A stretch of DNA of 64,000 nucleotides from Ralstonia mannitolilytica (GTDB taxonomy: Bacteria; Pseudomonadota; Gammaproteobacteria; Burkholderiales; Burkholderiaceae): positions 1,116,001-1,180,000 of the forward strand of contig NZ_CAJPVG010000001.1 of assembly GCF_905397375.1 (NCBI RefSeq), in the 5' to 3' direction. This document shows, piece by piece, positions 6,857-17,816 of this stretch; the first letter of the stretch is position 1, and every line of letters starts with the position of its first letter. The notes below the pieces were generated by a model that saw only the letters and a list, made by a program, of their open reading frames with translations, was not told the DNA's origin and searched no databases. The position numbers and the translations under genes are program-made.

Positions 6857-9800
6857 ATGGCTGCTTCCTCGTCTGTTCCCATCGGCCTGCCCGACTATGC
6901 AGAGCTGCATTGCATCAGCAACTTCACGTTCCTGACCGGCGCCTCGCACCCGCAGGAACTTGTGGAGCGTGCCCAGGAGTTCGGCTACCAGGCGCTTGCG
7001 CTGACGGACGAATGCTCCGTGGCCGGCACGGTGCGCGCGCACATGGAAGCCAAGGAGCGCGGGTTCAAGCTCATCATCGGCAGCCGGTTCACCGTGCGTG
7101 ATGCGCAAGGCGAACCCTGGCTGCGGCTGGTGCTGCTGGCGCAGGACATCGAAGGCTACGGCAACCTGTGCGAAGTCATTACGCAGGCCCGGCTGGCCGC
7201 GCCCAAAGGCGAATACCGCCTGTATGCCGACGACCTGGCCGCACCGAAGGGCGACCTGGCCCACTTGCGCGGCGTGCCGCATTGCCTGGCCATCCTGCTG
7301 CCTGACTACGACCCCGACCCGCAGCACCTGCTGGCCCAGACGCTGTGGTGCCAGCGCGTGTTCGGCGACCGGCTGTCGCTTGCGCTGGAGATGCCGCTGC
7401 GCCACGCCGACGATCGCCATCGCGGCACGGTGGCTGCGGTGTCGGAGCAGACGGACGTGCCCATGGTGGCCACCGGCGGCGTGCAGATGCACACACGCCG
7501 GCGCAAGCCGCTGCATGACGTGCTGACCGCCATCCGCCTGTCCAAGCCGCTGGCCGAATGCGGGCTTGAGCTCGCTCCCAGCGCCGAGCAAGCCATGCGC
7601 ACGCGCATGCAGCTCGGCTTTTTCTATCGGGACGAACGCGGCGAGCGGGCGTTGCAGCGTTCAGTGGAGCTGGCGCGTCTGTGCACGTTCGCCCTCGACG
7701 AAATCGAATACGAATACCCCAGCGAGGTCGTGCCAGAAGGCATGACGCCGGCGCAATACCTGCGGGCCGAAGTGGAGGCGGGCGCCGTCTCGCGTTATCC
7801 GAAGGGCATTCCGGGCAAGGTGCGCGAACAGATCGAGGAAGAGCTCGGGCTGATTTCGGAGCTGCGCTACGAGCCGTTCTTCCTCACTGTCTATGACGTG
7901 GTGAAGTTTGCCCGCAGCCAGGGCATTCTTTGCCAGGGACGCGGCTCGGCGGCCAACTCGGCGGTGTGCTACTGCTTGGGCATTACCGAGGTCAACCCGG
8001 AAAGCGGCAACACGCTGTTTGCGCGTTTTCTCTCACGTGCACGCAACGAACCGCCCGACATCGACGTCGACTTCGAACACCAGCGCCGCGAAGAAGTCAT
8101 CCAGTACATCTACGAAAAATACGGCGTGACGCGCACCGCGCTGGCGGCCGCGCTCATCACGTACCGCACGCGCAGTGCGTTGCGCGACGTGGGCCGGGCG
8201 CTCGGCATCGATCTGGGCATCATCGAGCAGGTGGCCAAGGGGCAGGCGTGGTGGGACAGCCGCAAGGAATTCGCCCAGCGGGCGGGGCAGCAGGGGTTGG
8301 ATCCGGAATCGCCGCTGGTGCAGCGCTGGGCCGAGCTTGTGAGCCAGCTGTACGGGTTTCCGCGGCACCTGTCGCAGCACGTGGGCGGATTCGTGATTGC
8401 GCAGGGCAAGCTTTCGCGCCTGGTGCCGATCGAGAACGCGGCCATGGAAAACCGCCGCGTCATCCAGTGGGACAAAAACGACCTTGAATCGCTGCGCCTG
8501 CTGAAGGTGGATGTGCTGGCGCTCGGCATGCTGACCGCCATCCGCCGCACGCTCGACATGCTCGATGCGCTGCCGGGCAGGCGCGAGCGTTATGGCGCAA
8601 CGGGCAAGCTCGCCATGCAGAACATCCGCGATGAGGACAAAAAAACCTACGAGATGATCTGCCGCGCCGACACCATCGGCGTGTTCCAGATCGAGTCGCG
8701 CGCGCAGCAGTCGATGCTGCCGCGCTTGCGCCCGCAGACGTACTACGACCTGGTGATCCAGGTGGCCATCGTGCGCCCGGGGCCGATCCAGGGCGGCATG
8801 GTGCATCCGTACCTGCAACGGCGCGAAGCCATGCGCAACGGGCAGACCGACTGCGTGACGTACCCGGGCAAGGAGGTGGAGGGGGTGCTCAAGCGCACCC
8901 TCGGGGTGCCGATCTTCCAGGAACAGGTCATGCAGATCGCCATCGACGCCGCCGATTTCACCCCCGATGAGGCCGATCGCCTGCGCCGCGACATGGCGGC
9001 CTGGAAGCGCAAGGGCAATCTCACGCAACATCAGGAGCGGCTGCTCAGGGTGATGGTGGAAGAGAAGGGCTATGACCGCGCGTTCGTCAAATCGCTGTGC
9101 GATCAGATGGAGGGCTTTGCCGAATACGGCTTTCCTGAAAGCCATGCGGCGGGTTTCGCCAAGCTGGCTTACCTCAGCAGCTATCTGAAGTGCCACGAGC
9201 CGGCGGCGTTCTTTGCCGCGCTGCTCAACAGCCAGCCGATGGGGTTCTATTCGCCGTCGCAACTGGTGCAGGCAGCGCGCCGCAGCCATGTGCGCGTACT
9301 GCCGGTGGACGTCACGGCCAGCGTGTGGGACAGCACCTTGCACCCCCGCGCCGGTGGCGATGGCAGCGGGCAGCCCGACATCCGCCTGGGCTTGAACCGC
9401 ATCCGCGGCATGCGCAAGCCGGCCGCCGAACGTATCGAAGCCGCGCGCGCCCAGGCCCCATTCACCAGCGTGGAGGATCTGGTCCACCGTGCGGCGCTGG
9501 ATCGCCACGACCTGAACGTGCTGGCTGCGGCGAACGCGCTCAAGCCGCTGGCCGGGCATCGCCGCCAGGCGCTGTGGCAGACGCTCGCGCTGCAAGAGCC
9601 CGGCCGCGATCACGCGCTGCTGCGCCAGGCCCGCCCCGTGGAGGCGCCGCTCGTGCTGCCCGCGCCGCCCATTGGGGAGGAGGTGATGGCCGATTACGGC
9701 AGCCTGGGCTTGTCTTTGCAAAGCCATCCCCTGAGCCTGCTGCGCGAGCGGTTGACGCGCATGCGCTTTGCCACCGCCGCCACGCTGGCCGGTTACCGCA

Positions 9801-10087
9801 ACGGGCAGCTCGCGCGCGCCTGCGGCCTCGTCACCGTGCGCCAGCGGCCGGGCACCGCCAACGGCACGATCTTCGTCTCCATCGAGGACGAAACCGGCGC
9901 CATCAACGTCATCCTCTGGCCACACCTGATCGAGCGGCAGCGCCGCGAAGTGCTGCATGCCCAGCTGCTCGGGGTGTACGGCAAATGGCAATGCGAGCGC
10001 GAGACCCGGCATCTCGTCGCCCAGCATCTGGTGGATCTGACCCCACTTCTCGGGCGCCTGGCCACCTCCAGCCGCGATTTCCACTGA
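6857..10087 (+). CDS. dnaE2: error-prone DNA polymerase III alpha subunit DnaE2
   Basis: 1076 residues from ATG 6857. It starts with the PHP domain (YAELHCISNFTFLTGASHP, about residue 15) and has the C-family catalytic motif PDIDVDFEHQRRE about residue 400, with the flanking GQGRGSAANSAVCYCLG-like segment just before it. An OB-fold region (TIFVSIEDETGAINVILWP) lies close to the C-terminus. The length is typical of DnaE2 and shorter than replicative DnaE (about 1160). It synthesises across lesions during the SOS response in complex with ImuA and ImuB. It is the last gene of the cassette; 540 nt without a gene follow. Confidence 0.95.
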   Translation: MAASSSVPIGLPDYAELHCISNFTFLTGASHPQELVERAQEFGYQALALTDECSVAGTVRAHMEAKERGFKLIIGSRFTVRDAQGEPWLRLVLLAQDIEGYGNLCEVITQARLAAPKGEYRLYADDLAAPKGDLAHLRGVPHCLAILLPDYDPDPQHLLAQTLWCQRVFGDRLSLALEMPLRHADDRHRGTVAAVSEQTDVPMVATGGVQMHTRRRKPLHDVLTAIRLSKPLAECGLELAPSAEQAMRTRMQLGFFYRDERGERALQRSVELARLCTFALDEIEYEYPSEVVPEGMTPAQYLRAEVEAGAVSRYPKGIPGKVREQIEEELGLISELRYEPFFLTVYDVVKFARSQGILCQGRGSAANSAVCYCLGITEVNPESGNTLFARFLSRARNEPPDIDVDFEHQRREEVIQYIYEKYGVTRTALAAALITYRTRSALRDVGRALGIDLGIIEQVAKGQAWWDSRKEFAQRAGQQGLDPESPLVQRWAELVSQLYGFPRHLSQHVGGFVIAQGKLSRLVPIENAAMENRRVIQWDKNDLESLRLLKVDVLALGMLTAIRRTLDMLDALPGRRERYGATGKLAMQNIRDEDKKTYEMICRADTIGVFQIESRAQQSMLPRLRPQTYYDLVIQVAIVRPGPIQGGMVHPYLQRREAMRNGQTDCVTYPGKEVEGVLKRTLGVPIFQEQVMQIAIDAADFTPDEADRLRRDMAAWKRKGNLTQHQERLLRVMVEEKGYDRAFVKSLCDQMEGFAEYGFPESHAAGFAKLAYLSSYLKCHEPAAFFAALLNSQPMGFYSPSQLVQAARRSHVRVLPVDVTASVWDSTLHPRAGGDGSGQPDIRLGLNRIRGMRKPAAERIEAARAQAPFTSVEDLVHRAALDRHDLNVLAAANALKPLAGHRRQALWQTLALQEPGRDHALLRQARPVEAPLVLPAPPIGEEVMADYGSLGLSLQSHPLSLLRERLTRMRFATAATLAGYRNGQLARACGLVTVRQRPGTANGTIFVSIEDETGAINVILWPHLIERQRREVLHAQLLGVYGKWQCERETRHLVAQHLVDLTPLLGRLATSSRDFH

Positions 10088-10628
10088 GCCGGCACCTCGT
10101 CGGCCGCCGGGCTCCATTCCAACTGGCCGCAGCGTCACCTCCGGCACGGCAATTGCGTGACGGAAGACGCGCGCAGCCCTCCGGCCGTGACGCAGGCGGC
10201 GCAGGCGGTCACCTATCGCCCCGCCCCTCCAATTGGCGGATAGGGCAAGCGCGGATCGACGAATTGCGGTGTAGGTGCAAGGATTTGCGCTGGAAACGTC
10301 ACAAAAGCGGCAGGCCAAGCGCAGTCCGCAGCATCTTCCGGGGAACCGACACTCCCGGCGCCTTGTCACCATAAGCACGGGCGGCGAGATGCGCTTTCAT
10401 CACGCGTCGATGTTGGGTGCAGTCGAAATTACGTCTACTCTGTAGAAAACACATCACGGAGGCTGCCACCGGAAACGTGTGCAACGGCGTGCATACGCAA
10501 CATTGCCGCTGCTGCCATGCTGTAGACCGCGGACAAAGGTGACCCACCCGGCCCGCATATTTTTTTCAGCCCATCGTTCGGGGGTCCAACCCGGCGGTGT
10601 TTCCCATCTCAGGTGCAGGAGCGAACAG
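10088..10628. other. non-coding stretch between dnaE2 and an XRE gene
   Basis: No convincing gene on either strand. The dnaE2 stop is followed by an imperfect GC hairpin (GAGCCGG...CCGGGCTC) without a T run. The XRE ribosome binding site CAGGAGCG is at the right end. The minus-strand frame at 10299-10547 is Cys and Arg rich and looks like chance. Confidence 0.5.
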
Positions 10629-11168
10629 ATGGAACAGCCCTTCAAGCAGTTGCACAGTCTGCGCAAGTCGCGCAAGCTCAAACAGGAAGATGTCGCCAAG
10701 ATGGCCGGTATCTCCCGCGAAGCGTATCTGCGCGCGGAATCCGGCCGTGCCGATCCCCGCCTGTCGACGCTGATGGCCGTGGCGGGCGCGCTGGGGCTGG
10801 AAGTCGTTCTGGCGCCGCGCGAGGCCGTGGCTGAGATCGAACGCGTGATCGCCAGCCACCCGACCCAGCCGCTGCAAGGCAGCGGCGCGGGCGATGCCGG
10901 CCAGGATCGCTCCGAGCATGGCTCGATGGGCGGCACCGGCGGTGGGCATGGCCTGGCGGGGCAGTATCGCGGGCCGGAGCGCCATCCGCAGTCGGCCTAT
11001 CATCCGGGTGCCTCGCACAGTCAGGCCGGCCAGCAGGGCGCGCCGCATGCGGGCAGCATGGAAGACCGCTCGCGCATGACTACGTCCACTTCCGACCGGC
11101 CGGGTGCCGGCGGGGCGTCGGGCAGTTCGGACCGTCCGGGATCGGGTTCGGGCTCGCGCGAATCGTAA
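10629..11168 (+). CDS. XRE-family helix-turn-helix protein with a disordered Gly/Ser/His-rich tail
   Basis: 179 residues from ATG 10629, preceded by CAGGAGCGAACAG. The first 60 residues form a Cro/C1-type helix-turn-helix (LHSLRKSRKLKQEDVAKMAG then ISREAYLRAESGRADPRLST), similar to HipB-like antitoxin regulators. After about residue 85 the protein changes to low complexity: Gly, Ser, His, Gln, Pro and Asp in repeats such as SDRPG (twice in the last 30 residues). No HipA-like toxin gene follows. The tail is in frame and within normal codon use, so it appears real, but its role is unknown. Confidence 0.8.
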   Translation: MEQPFKQLHSLRKSRKLKQEDVAKMAGISREAYLRAESGRADPRLSTLMAVAGALGLEVVLAPREAVAEIERVIASHPTQPLQGSGAGDAGQDRSEHGSMGGTGGGHGLAGQYRGPERHPQSAYHPGASHSQAGQQGAPHAGSMEDRSRMTTSTSDRPGAGGASGSSDRPGSGSGSRES

Positions 11169-11180
11169 GCCCGCTCCCCA

Positions 11181-11216
11181 GCACGGGGCCGGCGCGCATG
11201 TACGCCGGCCCCGTGC
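11181..11216 (+). terminator. strong 14-bp hairpin after the XRE gene, no T run
   Basis: GCACGGGGCCGGCG and CGCCGGCCCCGTGC pair perfectly across an 8-nt loop (CGCATGTA), starting 12 nt after the XRE stop. No T tract follows, so it may be a weak terminator, an mRNA-stabilising stem or a protein site. Confidence 0.45.
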
Positions 11217-11310
11217 GCTTGAGCGCCCTAGGCGAGCGCACGTAGAATCGGTGCGGCAAGCCGCGCCCGGCGGCTTGTGTCCTGTTGCGCCAACGTTTTC
11301 TTCCCACTGC

Positions 11311-12459
11311 ATGCACGGCGATTCCTTCCGCACGCCTACCGCGTCACACCATCCGCCGTTCTGGCATACCCTCAAGCAAGACGTTTTCTTCTGGTGGCTG
11401 CTGGCCATCTGCGGCGTGCTGACGCTCGCCGCGCCGCGCCGCATCGTCGAGTATCCGGCGCTGGTCGACTGGCACACCATCGCCGCCCTGGGCGGGCTGC
11501 TCATCCTGACCAAGGCCGTGGAAGCCAGCGGCATGCTGCAACTGCTCGGCCGGCGCCTCGTCGATGTGGCCAGCAGCGAGCGGGTGCTGGCGCTCAGTCT
11601 GGTCGGCGCATCCGCCGTGCTGTCGACGGTGCTGACCAACGACGTGGCGTTGTTCGTGATCGTGCCGCTCACCGTCGGGTTGCGGCAAGTGGCGACGCTG
11701 CCGGTGACGCGGCTGGTGATTTTCGAGGCGCTGGCCGTCAACGCCGGCTCGGCCCTCACGCCGATCGGCAATCCGCAGAACCTGTTCCTGTGGCACCAGT
11801 CGGGCTTGTCATTTGGCGCCTTCGTCTGGCAAATGGCGCCCATGGTGGCGTTGCTTACGGTGCTGCTGCTCGCGGCCACGTGGCTGGCGTTTGCCCCGCA
11901 CACGATCCGTCTGCACGCCGGGGCCGGCGACGTCGATGTGCACAGGCGCCTGCTGCTGCCCGCACTCGTGCTGTACGTGCCGTTTCTGGTCTTGACCGAT
12001 CTCGGCTACCCGGTTGTGGCGCTGGCCGGGCTCGTGGTGCTGTATCTGCTCGGCGCGCGCTATGTGCTGGCCCGCGTGGACTGGGGGCTGCTCCTGGTGT
12101 TCGTGCTGATGTTCATCGACCTGCGGCTGGTGGCGCAACTCGGCGTGGTGCGGCAGGGCCTCGATGCGCTGGCACTCGGCAACCCGATGCACCTGTACTG
12201 GGCCGGCATCGGCGTGTCGCAACTCATCAGCAACGTGCCGGCGGCGATCCTGCTGGCCGAGTATTCGCACGACTGGCCGATCATCGCGTTTGCCGTGAGC
12301 GTGGGCGGCTTCGGCACGCTGATCGGGTCGCTGGCAAACCTGATTGCCCTGCGCATGCTAGGCGAGCGGCGCGCGTGGTGGTTGTTCCACGCGTATTCGA
12401 TGCCGTTCCTGGCGGTGGCGGCCGGCGCGGTGTACGCGTGGCTCACCTGGGTGCGCTGA
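11311..12459 (+). CDS. SLC13/ArsB-NhaD superfamily permease
   Basis: 382 residues from ATG 11311, nearly all hydrophobic, with about ten membrane segments. The two repeat signatures of the ion transporter superfamily can be seen: LTNDVALFVIVPL with NAGSALTPIGNPQN in the first half, and VSQLISNVPAAILLAEY with GFGTLIGSLANLIALRM in the second half. These helix-break regions bind substrate and cation in SLC13 and related carriers. The group includes citrate/dicarboxylate, sulfate and arsenite/Na+ carriers; the substrate cannot be fixed here. It is a single gene, ending just before a bidirectional terminator. Confidence 0.82.
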   Translation: MHGDSFRTPTASHHPPFWHTLKQDVFFWWLLAICGVLTLAAPRRIVEYPALVDWHTIAALGGLLILTKAVEASGMLQLLGRRLVDVASSERVLALSLVGASAVLSTVLTNDVALFVIVPLTVGLRQVATLPVTRLVIFEALAVNAGSALTPIGNPQNLFLWHQSGLSFGAFVWQMAPMVALLTVLLLAATWLAFAPHTIRLHAGAGDVDVHRRLLLPALVLYVPFLVLTDLGYPVVALAGLVVLYLLGARYVLARVDWGLLLVFVLMFIDLRLVAQLGVVRQGLDALALGNPMHLYWAGIGVSQLISNVPAAILLAEYSHDWPIIAFAVSVGGFGTLIGSLANLIALRMLGERRAWWLFHAYSMPFLAVAAGAVYAWLTWVR

Positions 12460-12485
12460 CACGCCGCAATGAAAGCGCGCAAGGA

Positions 12486-12516
12486 AAACGGCCACCCGAA
12501 GGTGGCCGTTTCTTTT
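12486..12516. terminator. bidirectional rho-independent terminator between permease and fusA
   Basis: AAACGGCCACC and GGTGGCCGTTT form a perfect 11-bp stem with loop CGAA, followed by CTTTT on the plus strand and by TTTTCC on the minus strand. It lies between two converging genes (stops at 12459 and 12539). Confidence 0.9.
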
Positions 12517-12538
12517 CGGATGGCGCAGACGTGAGGTG

Positions 12539-14641
<2,103 letters not shown>

Positions 14642-14715
14642 GATGGTTCTCTTCGAGAAAGGCTCGCATCGCCGATTCCGCACCATGCAGAACGGCGATG
14701 TGCGAGTGGGAACAC

Positions 14716-14734
14716 ATTATAGGAGGGGTCCTAT
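14716..14734 (-). promoter_or_regulatory. fusA promoter with palindrome over the -10 element
   Basis: On the minus strand a perfect TATAAT (complement of 14716-14721) lies about 75 nt before the fusA start. ATAGGA-GGGG-TCCTAT (14719-14734) is a perfect inverted repeat that overlaps the -10 box. No good -35 hexamer stands at 17 nt, which suggests that expression depends on another factor. Confidence 0.5.
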
Positions 14735-14765
14735 CCCACCGCATGTAGGGGCATTGGGCGAAATT

Positions 14766-15515
14766 TCAGCCCCTCGCCCATTCGTAGGACAGCGCGCGCA
14801 GGCCGGCCGGATCGAGCAGTTCGATGCCGCCATAGGCGACGTGGATGAGGCCCCGCGCCTGGAAATCCTTCAGGACCTGGTTGACCGTCTGGCGTGACAG
14901 CGCCAGCAGTTGCGCCAGTTGCTCCTGTGGCACATGCAGCACGCGGCGTGTGCCCAGGCGCAGGTCGCCGTAGCCCTCGGCCATCAGCAGCAGGCGGCGG
15001 GCCACGCGGACGGGTGCCGGGAGCAGGGCGGTCTCCTCGAGCACGGTGAAGGTCAGGCGCAGCTTGTGGGTCAGCAGTAGCGCGAATGCCTGCAGCAGCG
15101 CAGGCATGCTGTCCAGCAGCGCCGTCAGCGGGCCCTGCGGCATGTGGAGCAACGTCGTGTTGGCGTCGGCCCGGGCGTCGTGCGTGCGCGGCTGGCGGTC
15201 GAACACGCCGATCTCGCCAAACCAGTTGACGGGTTCCAGCACCGCCAGCAGCGCTTCGCGGCCATCCGGGCTTGTCGCGCCGATGTGGATGGTGCCTTCC
15301 ACCACGCAGTACAGGCCGTCGGGCGGGTCGCCGCGCCGGAAGAGCGGGGTGCCGGCGGCCAGGCGCCGCACGGTCGCCACACGCAGCAGCGCGTCCTGTG
15401 CCGGCGCGCCGAGTCCGCCAAACCAGCTGCTCGCCTGCAGGCGTTCACGGTACGAGGCGGCATCCGGGGTGGAGGGGGGGCAGGGCGCGGCGGAGCGGTC
15501 CATGCGGGCCAGCAT
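14766..15515 (-). CDS. Crp/Fnr-family transcriptional regulator
   Basis: 249 residues from the ATG at 15515 (a second ATG at 15503 is possible). The cyclic-nucleotide-binding-like barrel spans about residues 30-150 (RRGDPPDGLYCVVEGTIHIG, EPVNWFGEIGVFD). The C-terminal Crp winged helix-turn-helix contains VPQEQLAQLLALSRQTVNQ and the recognition-helix region VLKDFQARGLI. It lacks the N-terminal Cys cluster of FNR, so it is not an oxygen-sensing FNR. The cAMP-binding Arg-Ser-Ala pocket is not conserved (RTHDARADA), so the effector is open. It reads towards fusA, 124 nt away, but fusA has its own -10 box. Confidence 0.88.
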   Translation of the reverse strand: MLARMDRSAAPCPPSTPDAASYRERLQASSWFGGLGAPAQDALLRVATVRRLAAGTPLFRRGDPPDGLYCVVEGTIHIGATSPDGREALLAVLEPVNWFGEIGVFDRQPRTHDARADANTTLLHMPQGPLTALLDSMPALLQAFALLLTHKLRLTFTVLEETALLPAPVRVARRLLLMAEGYGDLRLGTRRVLHVPQEQLAQLLALSRQTVNQVLKDFQARGLIHVAYGGIELLDPAGLRALSYEWARG

Positions 15516-15651
15516 TAGAGGGGCGTTTCAGGAACGCGGATTTGTCGGCTACGTGACAGAGTGCCGCCGCCTCCGCTGACTAAGATGAAACGATCATAAC
15601 GAGGGCGCAATTGCAGCGTCCATGCTGCAAACGCACAAAACGGAGACCATC

Positions 15652-16185
15652 ATGCGCAGCCTGTCCGACCATCTTTCCAACTACGCGGCGTATCACCAGG
15701 ACAGCCGCAATATCGCCACCCACTTCGTTGGCATTCCGGCGATCGTGCTCGCGGTGGCGGTGTTGCTCTCGCGCCCGGCTTTTGCCGAATGGGCGGGCGT
15801 GGCCGTGACGCCGGCGCTCATCCTGCTGGCGCTCGTGACGGTGTTCTATCTGCGCCTGGATGCGGCGTTTGGCGTGGTCATGTTCGTGCTGATCGGCGCG
15901 TGTGTCTGGGTGGGCGGCCACGTGGCGGCGCATTCGACAGCGGCGTGGCTGTCGGTGGGTATCGGCCTGTTCGTGATCGGCTGGATCATCCAGTTTGTCG
16001 GCCACTACTACGAGGGGCGCAAGCCGGCATTCGTCGACGACCTGGCCGGCCTGGTGATCGGCCCGCTGTTCCTGGTGGCCGAGACGGCGTTTGCGATGGG
16101 TTGGCGTGCGCCGTTGCGCGACGAGGTGGTCAGCCGCTCGCGTGCGATGCGGGCGGCGTTGGGCGGCAAGCACGCCGCCGCCTGA
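15652..16185 (+). CDS. DUF962/Mpo1-like membrane protein
   Basis: 177 residues from ATG 15652, with CGGAGACC just upstream. SDHLSNYAAYHQDSRNIATHFVGIP at the start and FVGHYYEGRKPAFVDDL in the middle are the conserved His-containing motifs of the Mpo1 (yeast YGL010w) family. Between them are four hydrophobic segments. Yeast Mpo1 is an iron(II)-dependent dioxygenase that oxidises 2-hydroxy fatty acids; the bacterial proteins share the His residues but are mostly untested. It is divergent from the Crp/Fnr gene, with 136 nt between the starts. Confidence 0.85.
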   Translation: MRSLSDHLSNYAAYHQDSRNIATHFVGIPAIVLAVAVLLSRPAFAEWAGVAVTPALILLALVTVFYLRLDAAFGVVMFVLIGACVWVGGHVAAHSTAAWLSVGIGLFVIGWIIQFVGHYYEGRKPAFVDDLAGLVIGPLFLVAETAFAMGWRAPLRDEVVSRSRAMRAALGGKHAAA

Positions 16186-16200
16186 GCGCGTCAGCCCCGT

Positions 16201-17025
16201 TTATTGGCCTTCGGGCACCGCGGCCGGCTGGAAGACCGGTGCGCGCTGCTCCATGCCCGCTCGCACGGCTTCGCGCTGGTTCGCGCTCCCGATCAGCCGA
16301 TCCTGTTCCGCCGATTCCGCCAACAGGATGGCAGCCGTGTCGCCGTCTTCGGCCACGCGCATGAGGCGCTTGGCAGCGCGGATGGCGTCGGGGCTCTTCT
16401 GCGCAATCTCCCGTGCGGCCGCCAGCGCAGCAGCACGCGGATCGTCCACGACGTGCGTCGCCAGGCCCAGCGCGCATGCTTCTTCGCCGTTGACGATGCG
16501 GCCGCTGTAGATCAGCTCGCGCAGGCGGTCGGGCCGTACCAGGCCGCGCGTGAGTGCCATGCCGCCCATGTCGGGCACCAGGCCCCATTTGATCTCCATG
16601 ATGGACAGCCGCGTGTCGGCCGCCACGTAGCGCACGTCGGCACCCAGCGCGATCTGCAGCCCGCCTCCATACGCGACACCATGGACCGCGGCCAGCACGG
16701 GCACCGGCAGGTCGCGCCACACGGTGCAGGCGTACTGCGGCAGATTGGCCGCGCCGTGTGTGCGTCTGGCGAGGCGGCCATCGCTGCTGACACCGGCGTC
16801 GCCGCTGCCGAGGCTCGCCATGCTGCCCATGTCGAGGCCTGCGCAAAATGCACGCCCTTCGCCGGACAGCACCACGGCGCGCACGTCCCGCGCGTTCAGC
16901 AGGCGCTGCCCCGTGGCGACCAGCGCCTCGAACATGGCCGGATCGATGGCGTTCATCTTCTCCGGCCGATTCAGGCGGACTTCCGCCACGCCGGCCTCGA
17001 TGGTGAGCAGGATGCGTTCAGTCAT
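16201..17025 (-). CDS. enoyl-CoA hydratase/isomerase (crotonase) family protein
   Basis: 274 residues from the ATG at 17025. The crotonase fold is shown by AEVRLNRPEKMNAIDPAMF, the oxyanion-hole stretch GRAFCAGLDMGSMA and the second one HGVAYGGGLQIALGADVRY, then IMEIKWGLVPDMGG. The Glu pair of true enoyl-CoA hydratases is only partly kept: E is present in MEIKWGLVPD but GVAYGGG replaces the usual GxxxGGGxE. It may therefore act on a different acyl-CoA. It follows fdxA by 20 nt on the same strand and is probably cotranscribed. A longer open frame upstream overlaps fdxA and was rejected. Confidence 0.85.
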   Translation of the reverse strand: MTERILLTIEAGVAEVRLNRPEKMNAIDPAMFEALVATGQRLLNARDVRAVVLSGEGRAFCAGLDMGSMASLGSGDAGVSSDGRLARRTHGAANLPQYACTVWRDLPVPVLAAVHGVAYGGGLQIALGADVRYVAADTRLSIMEIKWGLVPDMGGMALTRGLVRPDRLRELIYSGRIVNGEEACALGLATHVVDDPRAAALAAAREIAQKSPDAIRAAKRLMRVAEDGDTAAILLAESAEQDRLIGSANQREAVRAGMEQRAPVFQPAAVPEGQ

Positions 17026-17045
17026 GAAGTGGTTCTCGTGCAGGA

Positions 17046-17396
17046 TCAGCGTTGAACATGTTCGGGGTCGATGACGAGCGCGTCGCGCTTGTCCTTGATC
17101 TGCGCCCAATGGGCGTGGCCGGGCAAGGGGGCCTGCACCTTCGTCAGGCGCGGCCAATCGGCGCGTTGCGACAGTTCGGCATTCAATGCGATGAACGCCT
17201 GCTGGTCGGCCGGCACCTCGGCCTGCGGATAGATGGCGCCGACGGGGCATTCCGGCGCGCAGATCGAGCAGTCGATGCACTCGTCCGGGTCGATCACCAG
17301 AAAGTTGGGGCCGGCGTGAAAGCAGTCCATCGGGCAGACGGCCACGCAATCGGTGTACTTGCACTGGATGCAGGATTCGGTGACGACGTAAGGCAT
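17046..17396 (-). CDS. fdxA: 7Fe ferredoxin FdxA
   Basis: 116 residues from the ATG at 17396: MPYVVTESCIQCKYTDCVAV. The first cluster motif (C-x2-C-x4-C-x3-CP in CIQCKYTDCVAVCP) has the extra spacing of a [3Fe-4S] site, and CIDCSICAPECP binds the [4Fe-4S] cluster. The C-terminal 55 residues (ending PEHVQR) are the extension typical of FdxA in proteobacteria. It serves as a low-potential electron carrier; partner enzymes are not evident here. Confidence 0.95.
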   Translation of the reverse strand: MPYVVTESCIQCKYTDCVAVCPMDCFHAGPNFLVIDPDECIDCSICAPECPVGAIYPQAEVPADQQAFIALNAELSQRADWPRLTKVQAPLPGHAHWAQIKDKRDALVIDPEHVQR

Positions 17397-17816
17397 GACA
17401 GCGGGGGTGTGTAAGACCGGTTCGAGAGCGGCCCAAAATTATGCAGCATCGCGACATCGCGACCGTGCCTCCGCGCCGATCCCGCGCCCCGCACGCGAGA
17501 ACGACGAACGCGCGGCGCTCGACCGCCCCTTTGAAAGAGAGAAGCCCAAAGCGCTCGTACCCCCCCCGCAAGTGGGGTGTGTTTCCTCCGCTTTCGCTCG
17601 ATAAACGAGAAGAACAAAAACCCGCTCCAGACGATGGTTTTTGGGCGCACATCAGGGCAGTGCGCGCTTGTTTGCCGTCCTCGCTTTTTTTTTCTGGGCA
17701 TCGCGTGGTTTGTGCTGCCGCGACAAACCGACCTTCCGGACTGGAATAGCTCGACGAAGCATCGCCCCAAGACGTACACCCCCACCGGCCAGGTGTGGCC
17801 AAATGGAACGGAAGAC
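17397..17816. other. promoter region between divergent fdxA and chemoreceptor genes
   Basis: 420 nt without a convincing gene. It holds CCCC-GCAAG-TGGGG-type GC hairpin sequence at about 17560-17580 and an AT-richer zone (17580-17640). No clear sigma-28 promoter for the chemoreceptor could be built. Confidence 0.4.

Noticed and set aside
8033..10378. 781-codon open frame antisense to dnaE2
   Set aside because: GC-rich codon bias leaves the opposite strand open; the protein is His, Arg, Gln and Leu rich without any motif, while dnaE2 is unmistakable.
10299..10547. 82-codon minus-strand gene between dnaE2 and the XRE gene
   Set aside because: Cys and Arg rich in its first half and without a ribosome binding site; only its last 33 residues look protein-like.
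11181..11216. The 14-bp hairpin as a proven terminator
   Set aside because: Very strong stem but no T run; kept only as a low-confidence feature.
17577..17604. GCTCGATAA as a sigma-28 -10 box for the chemoreceptor
   Set aside because: No TAAA-type -35 lies at the right distance, and the distance to the start codon is about 210 nt.
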